Numbered from the stretch's first letter, positions 16,060-25,361 are shown. The stretch is 38,735 nt of DNA from an uncultured Treponema sp. (GCA_937877515.1 CALFIX010000055.1:1-38735), one strand, 5' to 3'. The notes: a model not told the origin generated them from the sequence alone. Translations and numbers: made by a program.

Positions 16060-16986
16060 ATGGGTATTCAGTCGGATTCAGCACTTGAGCAAGCTTACAG
16101 AAACATTGAATGCTGCAATATTGCACAAGCACTTGTTCTCTTAGAAGAAACCCTAAAAGCAGATTTAGAAAACAAAGAGTTAGTTTTTGCGCTTCACTGC
16201 TGTTACTTCTGGCAAAAGGTCACGGACAGTCTTTCTAGCCTGAGTAATTTTGAAAAAGCAGAAAGCTTAGTTTCGCAATGGAAACAGTTTAAGCTGCTGC
16301 TTATAGAAAAGCGCACAACAGAAACTTCTGTATATGCCTTTAAGAAGGGCATTTTTTCTGAGGCTTTAAAATTTTACGAAAAATCTGGTGATGAAAAGGA
16401 CGACAGGCTTAGAGCTGAAATCTTCAGAAAGTCGGGGCTTTGTTATAAAAAACTAGGCTCATACGAAAAGGCTCTAAGCTGCCTTACAGAAGCAAACAGT
16501 CTTGTTCAGAACCAGGCAGCAGTTCTTGCAGAAATGGCAGACTGCTATGCATTATGCGGAGAATCAAAGTTTGCAAAACTTCTCTTTAGGGAAGCTTTCT
16601 TTGTAGATGCAGAAAAAATAGATTTAGACTTTTTAGACTCTCCACTTATTAAGCTTTTAGTGGAAAAGGTGAAGGAAAAAGGCTATACGGGGCAGGAGCT
16701 TTTAGAATGGATTCCAATTTATGGCGTTTTACTTGGAGTTTTTAACGTAAAGCGGGAATTAAGAAGCCAGGAAGTTCTAAAGCTTAAGCAGGAAATATAT
16801 GCAAAGAAAAGTGAGTTAAAAAATCCGGCAAATAATTCCAGCCTGATTACTCCAAAACTCTTAAACATGTATTTCTGGCTTATAGACCATTACGTTCTTT
16901 CAAAAGAAAGTGTGGCAAAAATTGATGAGGCTTTGCTTGAAATCAAAATACTAGATAAGAGCATTTATAACCTCTACGTAAAATAA
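16060..16986 (+). CDS. TPR-like helical protein upstream of greA
   Basis: 308 residues from the ATG at 16060, all-helical in appearance, no signal peptide and no membrane span. TPR-like repeats are clear at about 110-175 (RKSGLCYKKLGSYEKALSCL, AEMADCYALCGESKFAKLLF). The C-terminal 130 residues (KGYTGQELLEWIPIYGVLLG) resemble no catalytic domain known to me. No SD precedes either the ATG or the earlier TTG (16024). It lies 55 bp before greA on the same strand. A cytoplasmic scaffold or partner of the TPR-containing GreA is a guess from position only. Confidence 0.72.
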   Translation: MGIQSDSALEQAYRNIECCNIAQALVLLEETLKADLENKELVFALHCCYFWQKVTDSLSSLSNFEKAESLVSQWKQFKLLLIEKRTTETSVYAFKKGIFSEALKFYEKSGDEKDDRLRAEIFRKSGLCYKKLGSYEKALSCLTEANSLVQNQAAVLAEMADCYALCGESKFAKLLFREAFFVDAEKIDLDFLDSPLIKLLVEKVKEKGYTGQELLEWIPIYGVLLGVFNVKRELRSQEVLKLKQEIYAKKSELKNPANNSSLITPKLLNMYFWLIDHYVLSKESVAKIDEALLEIKILDKSIYNLYVK

Positions 16987-17041
16987 ACATAGAATTAACG
17001 GGACAGCCCGATAATATTTTTTAAGACACAGGAGTAAATGT

Positions 17042-19762
17042 ATGTCTGAAGAGCTTGAAAATTCCGTACGCGAAATGCTTAAGGAAGAAACCTGGACAAG
17101 AGCAGGTATTAACAACTTTACAAAAAACAACCTTGTAGAGCTTGCAGGCACATTAGAAAAGGCAAGAGCCGAGGGTATTGAAGCAGAAATAAAAGCTATT
17201 TGTGATGAACAGCTTACACACACAAAAGACAGTATTGTTGCCCTCTACCTTTCAGGAATGATTTCTTTAAGATCCGGTTCCTTAGACAACAGTTCCCTTA
17301 CAAACCTTATAGACATTTTTGAAAAAAATCACAAGGAAGCTCTTGTAGAATACCTTTGTACTTCTATTCTTGAAGAAGACCCTTCTAACAAATATGCATT
17401 AAGAAAGCTTGCAGAATATTACAAAGCCACAAACAATAACAAAATTTGGGAACTTTACGAGCAGATTGTAAAGCTTGACTTTGAAGAAGCTGACATTGCA
17501 AAAATACTTGCAGAACGCTACGAAAGTCAGGGCAATGAAGAAGAAGCTGTTTCTTACTACAAAAAAGCCCTTATCCGCTATGTTGCCGCAAAAAATACTT
17601 CTGCAACAAAAGAAATCTGGAGTAAGCTTGTTTCCCTTATTCCAGAAGAGATTGACTTCTTCTTGCTTGTTCAGAGAAAAATTGCCAAGTCTGTCAGTGC
17701 AGAACGTTCAGCAACCCTTATGCAGGAACTTTATCAGTACTACAAAGACACATCTTCATGGGATACAGCTATAGACATCTTAAAGCTTATTCTCTCCATC
17801 GACAGCAAGGACGACTGGGCACGACGCGAAATTACAGAATGTTTCCGCTCAAAATATGCATCGCATTCTCACTTAGAGGACTACATTCGTTCATCAAACC
17901 TTAACCAAAGTTTCCGTAACGTATTTGAGGCTATAAGCGACTTTGAAAAACACATTGCATTTGACGTAAAAAGCTTTGTATTCCACCGCTCATGGGGCGT
18001 TGGTGTTATTAGAAAAGTTCAGGGCGACATGCTTACAATTGACTTTGGTAAGAAAAATGGCGTTCACACAATGAGCCTCAAAATGGCAGTCAGTGCCTTA
18101 CAGCCTCTTTCTAAAGACCATATCTGGGTTTTAAAGGCTACAAAAAAAAGAGAGGAACTTGCTCAGGACGTTACACAGAATGTTTCCAAGTACCTTAAAA
18201 TCATCATAAAAAGCTTTAACAATAACTGTGATGACAAACGCATTAAGGCAGAACTTGTGCCTCAGGTTCTTACTCCAGGTCAGTGGACAAGCTGGCATGC
18301 AAAGGCACAGAAAGTTCTTGCAAGCGACTCAACATTCGGTGTAAATCCAAACAACATAAATCTTTACACAGTCCGCGACCATGAAATCAGCATGGAAGAA
18401 CGCCTTGCAAACGAATTTAAGGCAGAAAAGAATTTCTTTAACCGTATAGACATTCTTATGCGCTATGCAAATGATGACACAACAGACAAGAGTGACGACC
18501 TCTTCAGCGACATGTACTCTTACTTTGCAGGCTTCTTAAAGTCATTTACAAGCGTAGACGAACAGGTTATGGCTTCATATCTTGTAGTTCAGCAGATTGT
18601 AAAGCTGATTCCAAGCTTTACTTTCCCAACAAACTATACTTTTGCACAAATCTATGGCGATGTAGACAATCCAAAAGAAATGTATCTTAACCTTAAAGAT
18701 TCAAAGCTTTCAAATCTTCGTTCTACATTCATCTCTAACGTACGGCTTTTAAGCGATTGGGACACACAGTTTATAAAACTTTTCCCGACTGTATTAGACA
18801 AGAAAATGTTAGACGCTCTTGTTTCTTCAGGAAAAGAAGATAAGGTTGTTCGTCTTGTTCAGGACAGCTTTAACGAATACCGCAATTACAGGGACGCAGC
18901 TGTATTCTTCTTTAAGGAATGCCGCTCAGAAGAATGGTTTAAGAAAGCTTCTCTTGGCGAAGAAAAACAGCTTGTTACTTTAGTAAATATTATTGCGCTA
19001 TGTTTCCGCGAAATAAACAGCCACGTAAACACTGTTGACAACAAAAAGACAATTAAAAACGCAACAGCCCTGCTCTTTGCAAACAAAGTTGATGGCGAAG
19101 TTAAAAACACAATGCTCGACTTTATGCTTTCTAACGACAGAGATACCATTACACGTATGTACACAATGATAAACGATGTAAGAGATTTAGATTCTATTTA
19201 CAAGGCTCAGCTTAGAAACGGCATTCTTGGTAAATATCCTGACTTCAAGTTCCAGGAAGCAGAAATTAAAACAGAAGCTCCAAAGGGACTTCTTGTTACT
19301 GCAAAAATGCTTGAAGCAAAAAGAGCTCTTGCAGAAGACCTTGAGAAAGTTCAGCTCATTCAGATTGCAGAAGAAGTTAGCGAAGCCAGAGAAAAGGGCG
19401 ACCTTAAGGAAAATGCAGAATACATTGCGGCTAAAGAAAAACAGCATCGTCTTAACGAGCAATTTACAAAGCTTAAGGAAGAACTTTCTAGAGCTGTTAT
19501 TTTTGACCCGACCACAGTTACAACTTCTGTAGTTTCTTTTGGAACAACTGTAAAACTCTTCAACAACCTGGAAAACCGCGAAGATACATACACAATCTTA
19601 GGACCATGGGAATCAAATGCAGAACAGGGAATTATTTCCTATATGTCTCCTCTTGGTAACGCGCTTCTAGATGCAAAGAATGGAGAAACTCTTGAATTTA
19701 CAATCAATGAGCATCCGTATAACTTTACGGTAAAATCAATTGAAGCTGCAAAGCTTAACTAA
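17042..19762 (+). CDS. greA: Giant GreA-type transcription elongation factor (spirochaete form)
   Basis: 906 residues, about six times the usual 158-residue GreA. The last 157 residues are a full GreA: an N-terminal coiled-coil hairpin with the acidic tip GDLKENAEY (786-794), which enters the RNA polymerase secondary channel and stimulates cleavage of backtracked RNA, then the FKBP-like C-terminal domain. The first 300 residues are helical and TPR-like (EEAVSYYKKALIRY, WDTAIDILKLILS). At about 311-357 comes a small beta segment (FVFHRSWGVGVIRKVQGDML through SLKMAVSALQPL) that resembles the Tudor/SH3-like modules of UvrD and CarD. About 370 further helical residues follow. GreA proteins of about 900 residues are known in spirochaetes such as Borrelia. 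AGGAG lies 7 nt before the ATG. Confidence 0.92.
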   Translation: MSEELENSVREMLKEETWTRAGINNFTKNNLVELAGTLEKARAEGIEAEIKAICDEQLTHTKDSIVALYLSGMISLRSGSLDNSSLTNLIDIFEKNHKEALVEYLCTSILEEDPSNKYALRKLAEYYKATNNNKIWELYEQIVKLDFEEADIAKILAERYESQGNEEEAVSYYKKALIRYVAAKNTSATKEIWSKLVSLIPEEIDFFLLVQRKIAKSVSAERSATLMQELYQYYKDTSSWDTAIDILKLILSIDSKDDWARREITECFRSKYASHSHLEDYIRSSNLNQSFRNVFEAISDFEKHIAFDVKSFVFHRSWGVGVIRKVQGDMLTIDFGKKNGVHTMSLKMAVSALQPLSKDHIWVLKATKKREELAQDVTQNVSKYLKIIIKSFNNNCDDKRIKAELVPQVLTPGQWTSWHAKAQKVLASDSTFGVNPNNINLYTVRDHEISMEERLANEFKAEKNFFNRIDILMRYANDDTTDKSDDLFSDMYSYFAGFLKSFTSVDEQVMASYLVVQQIVKLIPSFTFPTNYTFAQIYGDVDNPKEMYLNLKDSKLSNLRSTFISNVRLLSDWDTQFIKLFPTVLDKKMLDALVSSGKEDKVVRLVQDSFNEYRNYRDAAVFFFKECRSEEWFKKASLGEEKQLVTLVNIIALCFREINSHVNTVDNKKTIKNATALLFANKVDGEVKNTMLDFMLSNDRDTITRMYTMINDVRDLDSIYKAQLRNGILGKYPDFKFQEAEIKTEAPKGLLVTAKMLEAKRALAEDLEKVQLIQIAEEVSEAREKGDLKENAEYIAAKEKQHRLNEQFTKLKEELSRAVIFDPTTVTTSVVSFGTTVKLFNNLENREDTYTILGPWESNAEQGIISYMSPLGNALLDAKNGETLEFTINEHPYNFTVKSIEAAKLN

Positions 19763-19767
19763 AAAAC

Positions 19768-20715
19768 ATGGCGATAGAATTAGAAACTTTTAGAAAACTT
19801 ACTAAGAATATCGGAATGTTTCATCACAGCACCAATATTGGTGTTGTGTGTGCTGGAGATGACCTGATTCTTATAGATTCAGGCGACTCTCCAAAAGATG
19901 GAGAAGCTTTATACAAAACACTTTCCATACTTTTCCCGACAAAAAAAATTACGGATCTTCTTATAACTCATTCACACAAGGATCATTGCGGCGGAACTGG
20001 CTCATTGACTTTTTTAACTGCAAAAGATGGTTTAAGGTGCACCGTTTGGGCAACAGAAGTAGAAAGTCACCTGCTTGCGCTTCCTAACTTAAAAGCTGAC
20101 CTCTACTGGGGTGCTGTTCCTACAATTGATGTAGAACGTTTTGCAGTTGATAATTTAGCTGCAATTTCTGCAGATAAAATAATAACGGAAGAACCTGTTT
20201 CTTTTGGAAATAACATTTCAATAACTCCTATCAGTCTTCCAGGACACTTTTATAATCAGGTCGGATTTTTAGTACATGACAAGGAAGATGATAAAAAAGT
20301 TTTCTTTTTGGCAGACGGATTATTTGGTGCCAGCATGATAAAAAAATACTGGATACCTTTCATGCAAAATCCAGATGAATTTAGAAAATCTGTTGAAAAA
20401 ATAGAACACACGCCATCAGATTTCTATATTCCTTCTCATGGCGACGTATATGACTCAAGCAACATAAATGCAATTGCAGAGCTTAATTCAATCATCACAT
20501 ACGAAACAGAAATTTTAATTGCAAAGCTGTTAAAAGAAAAATCTCTTACCTCTGAAGAATTAATTGCAGAAGTCGCAAACTTTTCAGGAATAGAGTTAAA
20601 ACTCGGACAATACATTCTTATAGGCTACACCTTAAGATGCTATCTTTCAAATCTTTACAATGCAAACCTCATTACTTACGAAATAAAAGACAACAAATTT
20701 CTTTGGCGTGTATAA
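19768..20715 (+). CDS. Metallo-beta-lactamase fold hydrolase
   Basis: 315 residues. The metal-binding HxHxDH motif is HSHKDH (68-73), with further ligands His161 (LPGHF), Asp184 (FLADG) and His225 (PSHGD), so a two-metal active site is complete. The C-terminal 70 residues (LTSEELIAEVANFSGIELKL onward) look like a winged-helix cap, as in LACTB2-like and similar hydrolases. The substrate is unknown; candidates in this superfamily include RNA, thioesters and lactones. It begins 5 bp after the greA stop without a clear SD, so it is probably translated by coupling to greA. Confidence 0.82.
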   Translation: MAIELETFRKLTKNIGMFHHSTNIGVVCAGDDLILIDSGDSPKDGEALYKTLSILFPTKKITDLLITHSHKDHCGGTGSLTFLTAKDGLRCTVWATEVESHLLALPNLKADLYWGAVPTIDVERFAVDNLAAISADKIITEEPVSFGNNISITPISLPGHFYNQVGFLVHDKEDDKKVFFLADGLFGASMIKKYWIPFMQNPDEFRKSVEKIEHTPSDFYIPSHGDVYDSSNINAIAELNSIITYETEILIAKLLKEKSLTSEELIAEVANFSGIELKLGQYILIGYTLRCYLSNLYNANLITYEIKDNKFLWRV

Positions 20716-20777
20716 TTTAAGTGAGTAGCTTATATAACTAAAAACACAATAGACTACCCATAAATAAAGCTTTGCTG

Positions 20778-20783
20778 TATAAT
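20778..20783 (+). promoter_or_regulatory. -10 box for nadE, leaderless arrangement
   Basis: A consensus TATAAT ends 7 nt before the ATG at 20791 and overlaps an earlier in-frame ATG (20782). The start point would be at or next to 20790-20791. No good -35 is present at 16-18 bp. Confidence 0.5.
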
Positions 20784-20790
20784 GCTTTCC

Positions 20791-22815
20791 ATGAAATATG
20801 AAATTTTACGGGCAGCAACCTGTAGCCCAGAATTAAAGATAGCAGATTTGGCTTTTAATGAACAGAAAATTATAGATGCAGTTTATAAAGCTGAAGAAGA
20901 AAATATACAGCTTTTAGTTTTTCCTGAACTTTGCATAACAGGATACACCTGTGCAGATTTATTTTTACAAAGCTTAATGCAGCAAAAGGCAAAAAACAGC
21001 CTTATAAGCATTGCAAAAAAAACTCAAAACACAAATGTTCTTTTTACCCTGGGGCTACCACTTTCAGTAAATGATTCATTATATAACGTTGCAGTCTTTA
21101 TTCAGAAAGGAAAGATTATTTGCATTATTCCCAAAACATATATTCCTAACTACAGTGAATTTTATGAATGCAGATGGTTTACTCCTTTCACAGAAGATAA
21201 AGCTGGAGAAGTTAATATTTCAGAAGAGTATTTAAATATTCCTTTTGGTTCAGACATTATTTTACAAGATAAAAATGATTCTCTTATAAAAATTGCCTGT
21301 GAAATCTGTGAAGACGCATGGGTTCCTCTAAGTCCTGCTACAAGGCACGCTTTAACAGGAGCCACAATAATTACAAACCTGAGTGCTTCTAACGAAATCG
21401 TAGGTAAAGCCCAATACAGGAGACTCTTAATAAGCTCAACTTCTGCAAAGAACATCTGTGCATACATTTATGCAAACGCAAGTCATGACGAAAGCTCTAC
21501 AGACATGATTTTTAGCTCTCACAATTTAATAGCCTTAAACGGAACGATTCTTGCAGAAAACAAACCGTTTGAAAATAAAAGCTCATTTACCGTTACAGAT
21601 TTAGATTTGGAACGCATTAAACAGGACAGACTAAAGAACAATAGCTTCAACTTATGTAGAACGAAAGCCATTCCTTGTCTCCAGGAAAACTACCGCGTAA
21701 TAGAAATTGAACTGCCGGAAAACAGCTTTGGCAAGGAAGAAAATTTAAAAACAAACATTGGATTTATATCGAAGAGCCAAAAGAAAAATGTAAGCAAGAC
21801 TTCACTTTTATTAAACATAGAAAAACACCCTTTTGTTCCGGAAGAAAAATCAAAACTTTCAGAAAGAAGCTTTGAAGTAATAGAAATGCAGGCAGAAGGT
21901 CTTGCAAAACGTTTAAGACATATAAATGCAAAAAGTGCGGTAATTGGATTAAGCGGAGGATTAGATTCAACGCTAGCCCTCCTTATTACGGCTAGAGCTT
22001 TTGATAAAACAGAAATTCCTCGTTCTAAAATACTCACAGTAACAATGCCATGCTTTGGAACTACAGACAGAACTTATAACAATGCGTGTAAACTCTCAAA
22101 AGAAATCGGAGCGACATTAAAAGAAATAAATATAAAAGATGCCGTAAATCAGCATTTTAAAGATATAAATCAAGATTCAAATGTTCACGACATAACTTAC
22201 GAAAACTCCCAGGCAAGAGAAAGAACACAAATCCTTATGGATCTTGCAAACAAAACAAATGGAATTGTAATTGGCACAGGTGACCTAAGTGAGCTTGCAC
22301 TCGGCTGGTGTACATATAACGGTGACCAAATGAGCATGTATGGTGTAAACTCTAGTATTCCCAAAACCTTAGTTCGTCATCTTGTAGAATGGTTTTCTTT
22401 AGACGCATTATCAAAAGATAAAACTGAACTAAGCAATGTTTTAAAAGACATTTTAGAAACACCGGTAAGTCCAGAGCTTTTACCTCCTGAAAAAGGAAAT
22501 ATAAGTCAAAAGACAGAAGATATTGTAGGTCCTTATGAATTACATGACTTCTTTCTATACTATGTTCTCAGATGGGGCTTCTGTCCTAAAAAAATTCTTT
22601 TTCTCGCAGAAAATGCCTTTAGTCAGATATACGACAGAGAAACAATTATTAAATGGCTGAAAAATTTTTACAGACGATTCTTCAGTCAGCAATTTAAAAG
22701 AAGCTGCATGCCAGACGGTGCAAAGGTTGGTACGGTAAGTCTTTCTCCACGAGGAGACTGGAGAATGCCTAGTGACGCAAGTGCAAATCTCTGGCTTAAG
22801 GAGCTAGAAAACTAA
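20791..22815 (+). CDS. nadE: Glutamine-dependent NAD+ synthetase
   Basis: 674 residues, the size of two-domain NadE. The N-terminal nitrilase-type glutaminase has Glu46 (VFPELCITGY), Lys115 (IIPKTY) and the nucleophile Cys173 (CEICEDAW). Ammonia passes to the C-terminal synthetase, which has the ATP PP-loop SGGLDS (388-393) and GTGDLSELALGW, and amidates nicotinic acid adenine dinucleotide to NAD+. ATG at 20791 is preferred over 20782, because the latter is inside the TATAAT box. No SD is seen. It runs directly into rlmJ (TAATG overlap). The -10 position suggests its own promoter after the greA unit. Confidence 0.95.
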   Translation: MKYEILRAATCSPELKIADLAFNEQKIIDAVYKAEEENIQLLVFPELCITGYTCADLFLQSLMQQKAKNSLISIAKKTQNTNVLFTLGLPLSVNDSLYNVAVFIQKGKIICIIPKTYIPNYSEFYECRWFTPFTEDKAGEVNISEEYLNIPFGSDIILQDKNDSLIKIACEICEDAWVPLSPATRHALTGATIITNLSASNEIVGKAQYRRLLISSTSAKNICAYIYANASHDESSTDMIFSSHNLIALNGTILAENKPFENKSSFTVTDLDLERIKQDRLKNNSFNLCRTKAIPCLQENYRVIEIELPENSFGKEENLKTNIGFISKSQKKNVSKTSLLLNIEKHPFVPEEKSKLSERSFEVIEMQAEGLAKRLRHINAKSAVIGLSGGLDSTLALLITARAFDKTEIPRSKILTVTMPCFGTTDRTYNNACKLSKEIGATLKEINIKDAVNQHFKDINQDSNVHDITYENSQARERTQILMDLANKTNGIVIGTGDLSELALGWCTYNGDQMSMYGVNSSIPKTLVRHLVEWFSLDALSKDKTELSNVLKDILETPVSPELLPPEKGNISQKTEDIVGPYELHDFFLYYVLRWGFCPKKILFLAENAFSQIYDRETIIKWLKNFYRRFFSQQFKRSCMPDGAKVGTVSLSPRGDWRMPSDASANLWLKELEN

Positions 22816-23684
22816 TGGCTTTTTCTTACCAGCACGAATATCACGCAGGAAATCATGCAGACGTTTTAAAACACATAACGCTTTCTTTAGTCTTAGAATC
22901 CTTATGCAAAAAAGATAAACCCTTTACAGTCATAGACAGCCACTGCGGGGCCGGAAGATTTAACTTAAGCGATGAAAGGCTTTTAAAAACCAGGGAAGCA
23001 GAAAGCGGCATAAAGAGGCTTATACAAAAAAACATAAACAATACTGCCATAGAAAAATATATACATCTTCAAACTCCTTATTACAGCAAAGGCTTATACG
23101 CGGGAAGTGCAGAACTTGAAAGACTATTTTTAAGAAAACAAGACGCATTGCATTTAATAGAAAAACATCCTGCGGTTTTACAATCATTAAAAGAAAATAT
23201 AAAGCTTCCTTTAGAAACTTCTGATGGCGAAAAAAAAGCAGAAGGCTCAATTTTTATACACGAAGAAGATTCTTATAAAGCATTAAAAGCTTTGACGCCA
23301 CCATTAATAAAGCGGGGTCTTGTTTTATGCGACCCAAGTTACGAAGATGCAGGCGACTATAAAGCTGTAACAGAAACCCTTTCTGAAGTTCAAAAAAAAT
23401 GGAATACAGCAATAATTGCATTATGGTACCCCCTTATAACTCGAAGAAAAAATGAAACTTCAAAAATGCTTATAACTTTAGAAGACAATGCAAAAATGTC
23501 ATTAACACCACGAGAAAGCTTTAAAGTAGAGCTTATTATAAAAAATAAAGATACCATGACAGAAGAAAACAAATGCCATTTATATGGAAGCGGTATGTTT
23601 ATAATAAATCCACCGTGGCAGCTAAAAGAAAATCTTACAGAATGTATTAACGTCTTAAAAGAAAACCTGAGCGAAACTCTATAA
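22815..23684 (+). CDS. rlmJ: 23S rRNA adenine-N6 methyltransferase, RlmJ family
   Basis: 289 residues, close to the family length. RlmJ methylates A2030 of 23S rRNA using SAM. The N-terminal family motif YHAGNHADVLKH (9-20), VIDSHCGAGRF (39-49, SAM binding) and GSGMFIINPPWQL near the C-terminus are present. The catalytic motif normally reads DPPY; here it is DPSY (173-176), with the Asp and Tyr kept. The ATG overlaps the nadE stop by one base (TAATG), so translation is coupled. Its 3' end overlaps the end of the opposite-strand radical SAM gene by 6 bp. Confidence 0.92.
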   Translation: MAFSYQHEYHAGNHADVLKHITLSLVLESLCKKDKPFTVIDSHCGAGRFNLSDERLLKTREAESGIKRLIQKNINNTAIEKYIHLQTPYYSKGLYAGSAELERLFLRKQDALHLIEKHPAVLQSLKENIKLPLETSDGEKKAEGSIFIHEEDSYKALKALTPPLIKRGLVLCDPSYEDAGDYKAVTETLSEVQKKWNTAIIALWYPLITRRKNETSKMLITLEDNAKMSLTPRESFKVELIIKNKDTMTEENKCHLYGSGMFIINPPWQLKENLTECINVLKENLSETL

Positions 23685-25361
23685 GGTCTTCCAATCCACC
23701 CCAATACCGGAGCAGTAAACTTTTGTTCTATTGGGTATTTCTCTTGCATTGGAATAAAAAAAAGCTATATCTGAAGCATATTCACTCATAAGATCATCAG
23801 GGTGATACCTCAAACTGAAAACAGATTCTTTTGCTGTAGCTGTAGCCTCAGATATTGCAGCATTAAGAGTTAAAATATCATGAATTAAACCGGAAAGCTT
23901 TAACATTTTCTTTTCTTTAAGCTGAATATTTAAAAATTCAATCTGCAAAGATAAAATTTTTTCAAAAGTAAAATATTCTTTATTTTTTTCCAGCAGATTT
24001 TTCTCTCTCAAAAAATCCGTAAACAAAGTAAGCATTAAAGAAGGCTTTTTATGAAACAGAGCACAGACACTATTAAACCACGGAACGGCTCTTCCTAAAG
24101 TGTAAAAAACATTTACAGCTTTAGAAAGCTCGGAAGCTTTTTTTATGTCAGCCTCTGTCATAGAAGAAGTATAAAGAACATTATAGGGAGGTTTACTTTG
24201 CCATGAAAGAGCCAAATCTTTTGCCTTTTCATGCAAGTCAGTCCCTGGTAATACACTCAAACAAAAAAGCTCCAAATTATTTGGATACAAAGAAAGCGCA
24301 AAATCTATGCTATTTTTAAACCCATTCAATGTATCGCCAGGAAGCCCATAAATTAAGTCAAAGCCAAAAACTACACCAGCATTATTTAGAAATCCAATAT
24401 TTCTAGCAAAAAGTTTTTTATCTAAAGACCTATTTACTTTTTTTAAAACTTCACTATCAGCGCTCTGAAGTCCAAACTGTAAGGCACAATTTATATTGCT
24501 AAAAGCATTTGCTAATTCTTTATCAATAAATTCTGCTCTAGCTTCAAAATAATAAAAAGTTTTCGGAGTGTATTTTTTTATAAGCTTAAGCATTTGAAGT
24601 GCAGTTTTTTTATCTGCATTATATGTCGGGTCTAAAACAAAAACCTGAGCAACATTCTGTTTGGAAAAAAGCTGTAATTCTTTTTCCAGTCTTTCCAAGG
24701 GAAAATGTCTGACTTTTTTTTCACCACGACTTTCATAACAATAAGAACACTTAAAAGGACAGCCTCTGGCAAGTTCCCAAAGTACACCGCCATATTTCTT
24801 AGAATCTATAGTTTTATTTAACCAGGGAGAAGGAAGTGCTGTTAAATCTGGAGCAGGAGACCTCTCAAAAACTTTTAAGGCTCCGTTTTCTGAATTATAA
24901 ACACCTTTCGGTAAGACATTTTTATTTTTTAAGAGATTCTCTACAAGTTCTACAACAGAAACTTCCCCTTCTCCTACGGCACAAAAATCAGAAGAAGAAA
25001 AACTAAAAGGATTTGCTGTAATTTCCGGACCACCTGCTATTATAAATGTAGAAGGAGAAAGTTGCTTTATTTTTTTACAAACTAAATCAAAAAGAGCTCT
25101 GTTCCAGACATAAACACTTACTGCTAAAACAAAAAGCTTTCTTTCCCTTAATAACTCACAGGCAATAAACGAAGCCTTCTGTTCATCAGTTAAAAGAGAT
25201 GAAAGCTCTTTATTTTCAAGTGAAAAATCCTCTAGTTCTGTTACACACTGACTGGAAATAAAGCTATTTTCTTTTAGACTAGAAGCAATACAGGCTGCCC
25301 CAAGAGGAAGAGCCTGCGGAGAAGTTTCTACAAGAATAGTTGTACAAACTATATGCCTCAT
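23679..25361 (-). CDS. B12-binding-domain radical SAM protein (DUF4080 type)
   Basis: 560 residues. The N-terminal Rossmann-like part (about 1-150, with IIAGGPEIT and FCAVGEGE) is the cobalamin-binding-type domain. The radical SAM core starts at about 195 with the 4Fe-4S motif RGCPFKCSYCYE (Cys201, 205, 208), then LQFGLQSADSEVL and FGFDLIYGLPGDT. The C-terminal 150 residues match the DUF4080 layout. The usual cobalamin DxHxxG motif is not seen, so B12 binding may be lost or base-off without a protein ligand. The substrate is unknown. The ATG overlaps the fusA stop (ATGA) and has no SD of its own, so it is translated after EF-G. Confidence 0.85.
   Translation of the reverse strand: MRHIVCTTILVETSPQALPLGAACIASSLKENSFISSQCVTELEDFSLENKELSSLLTDEQKASFIACELLRERKLFVLAVSVYVWNRALFDLVCKKIKQLSPSTFIIAGGPEITANPFSFSSSDFCAVGEGEVSVVELVENLLKNKNVLPKGVYNSENGALKVFERSPAPDLTALPSPWLNKTIDSKKYGGVLWELARGCPFKCSYCYESRGEKKVRHFPLERLEKELQLFSKQNVAQVFVLDPTYNADKKTALQMLKLIKKYTPKTFYYFEARAEFIDKELANAFSNINCALQFGLQSADSEVLKKVNRSLDKKLFARNIGFLNNAGVVFGFDLIYGLPGDTLNGFKNSIDFALSLYPNNLELFCLSVLPGTDLHEKAKDLALSWQSKPPYNVLYTSSMTEADIKKASELSKAVNVFYTLGRAVPWFNSVCALFHKKPSLMLTLFTDFLREKNLLEKNKEYFTFEKILSLQIEFLNIQLKEKKMLKLSGLIHDILTLNAAISEATATAKESVFSLRYHPDDLMSEYASDIAFFYSNAREIPNRTKVYCSGIGVDWKTL

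Noticed and set aside
16999..17010. CGGG-ACAG-CCCG hairpin before greA as a terminator
   Set aside because: The stem is only 4 bp, and the T-run starts several bases later. The genes on either side look cotranscribed.
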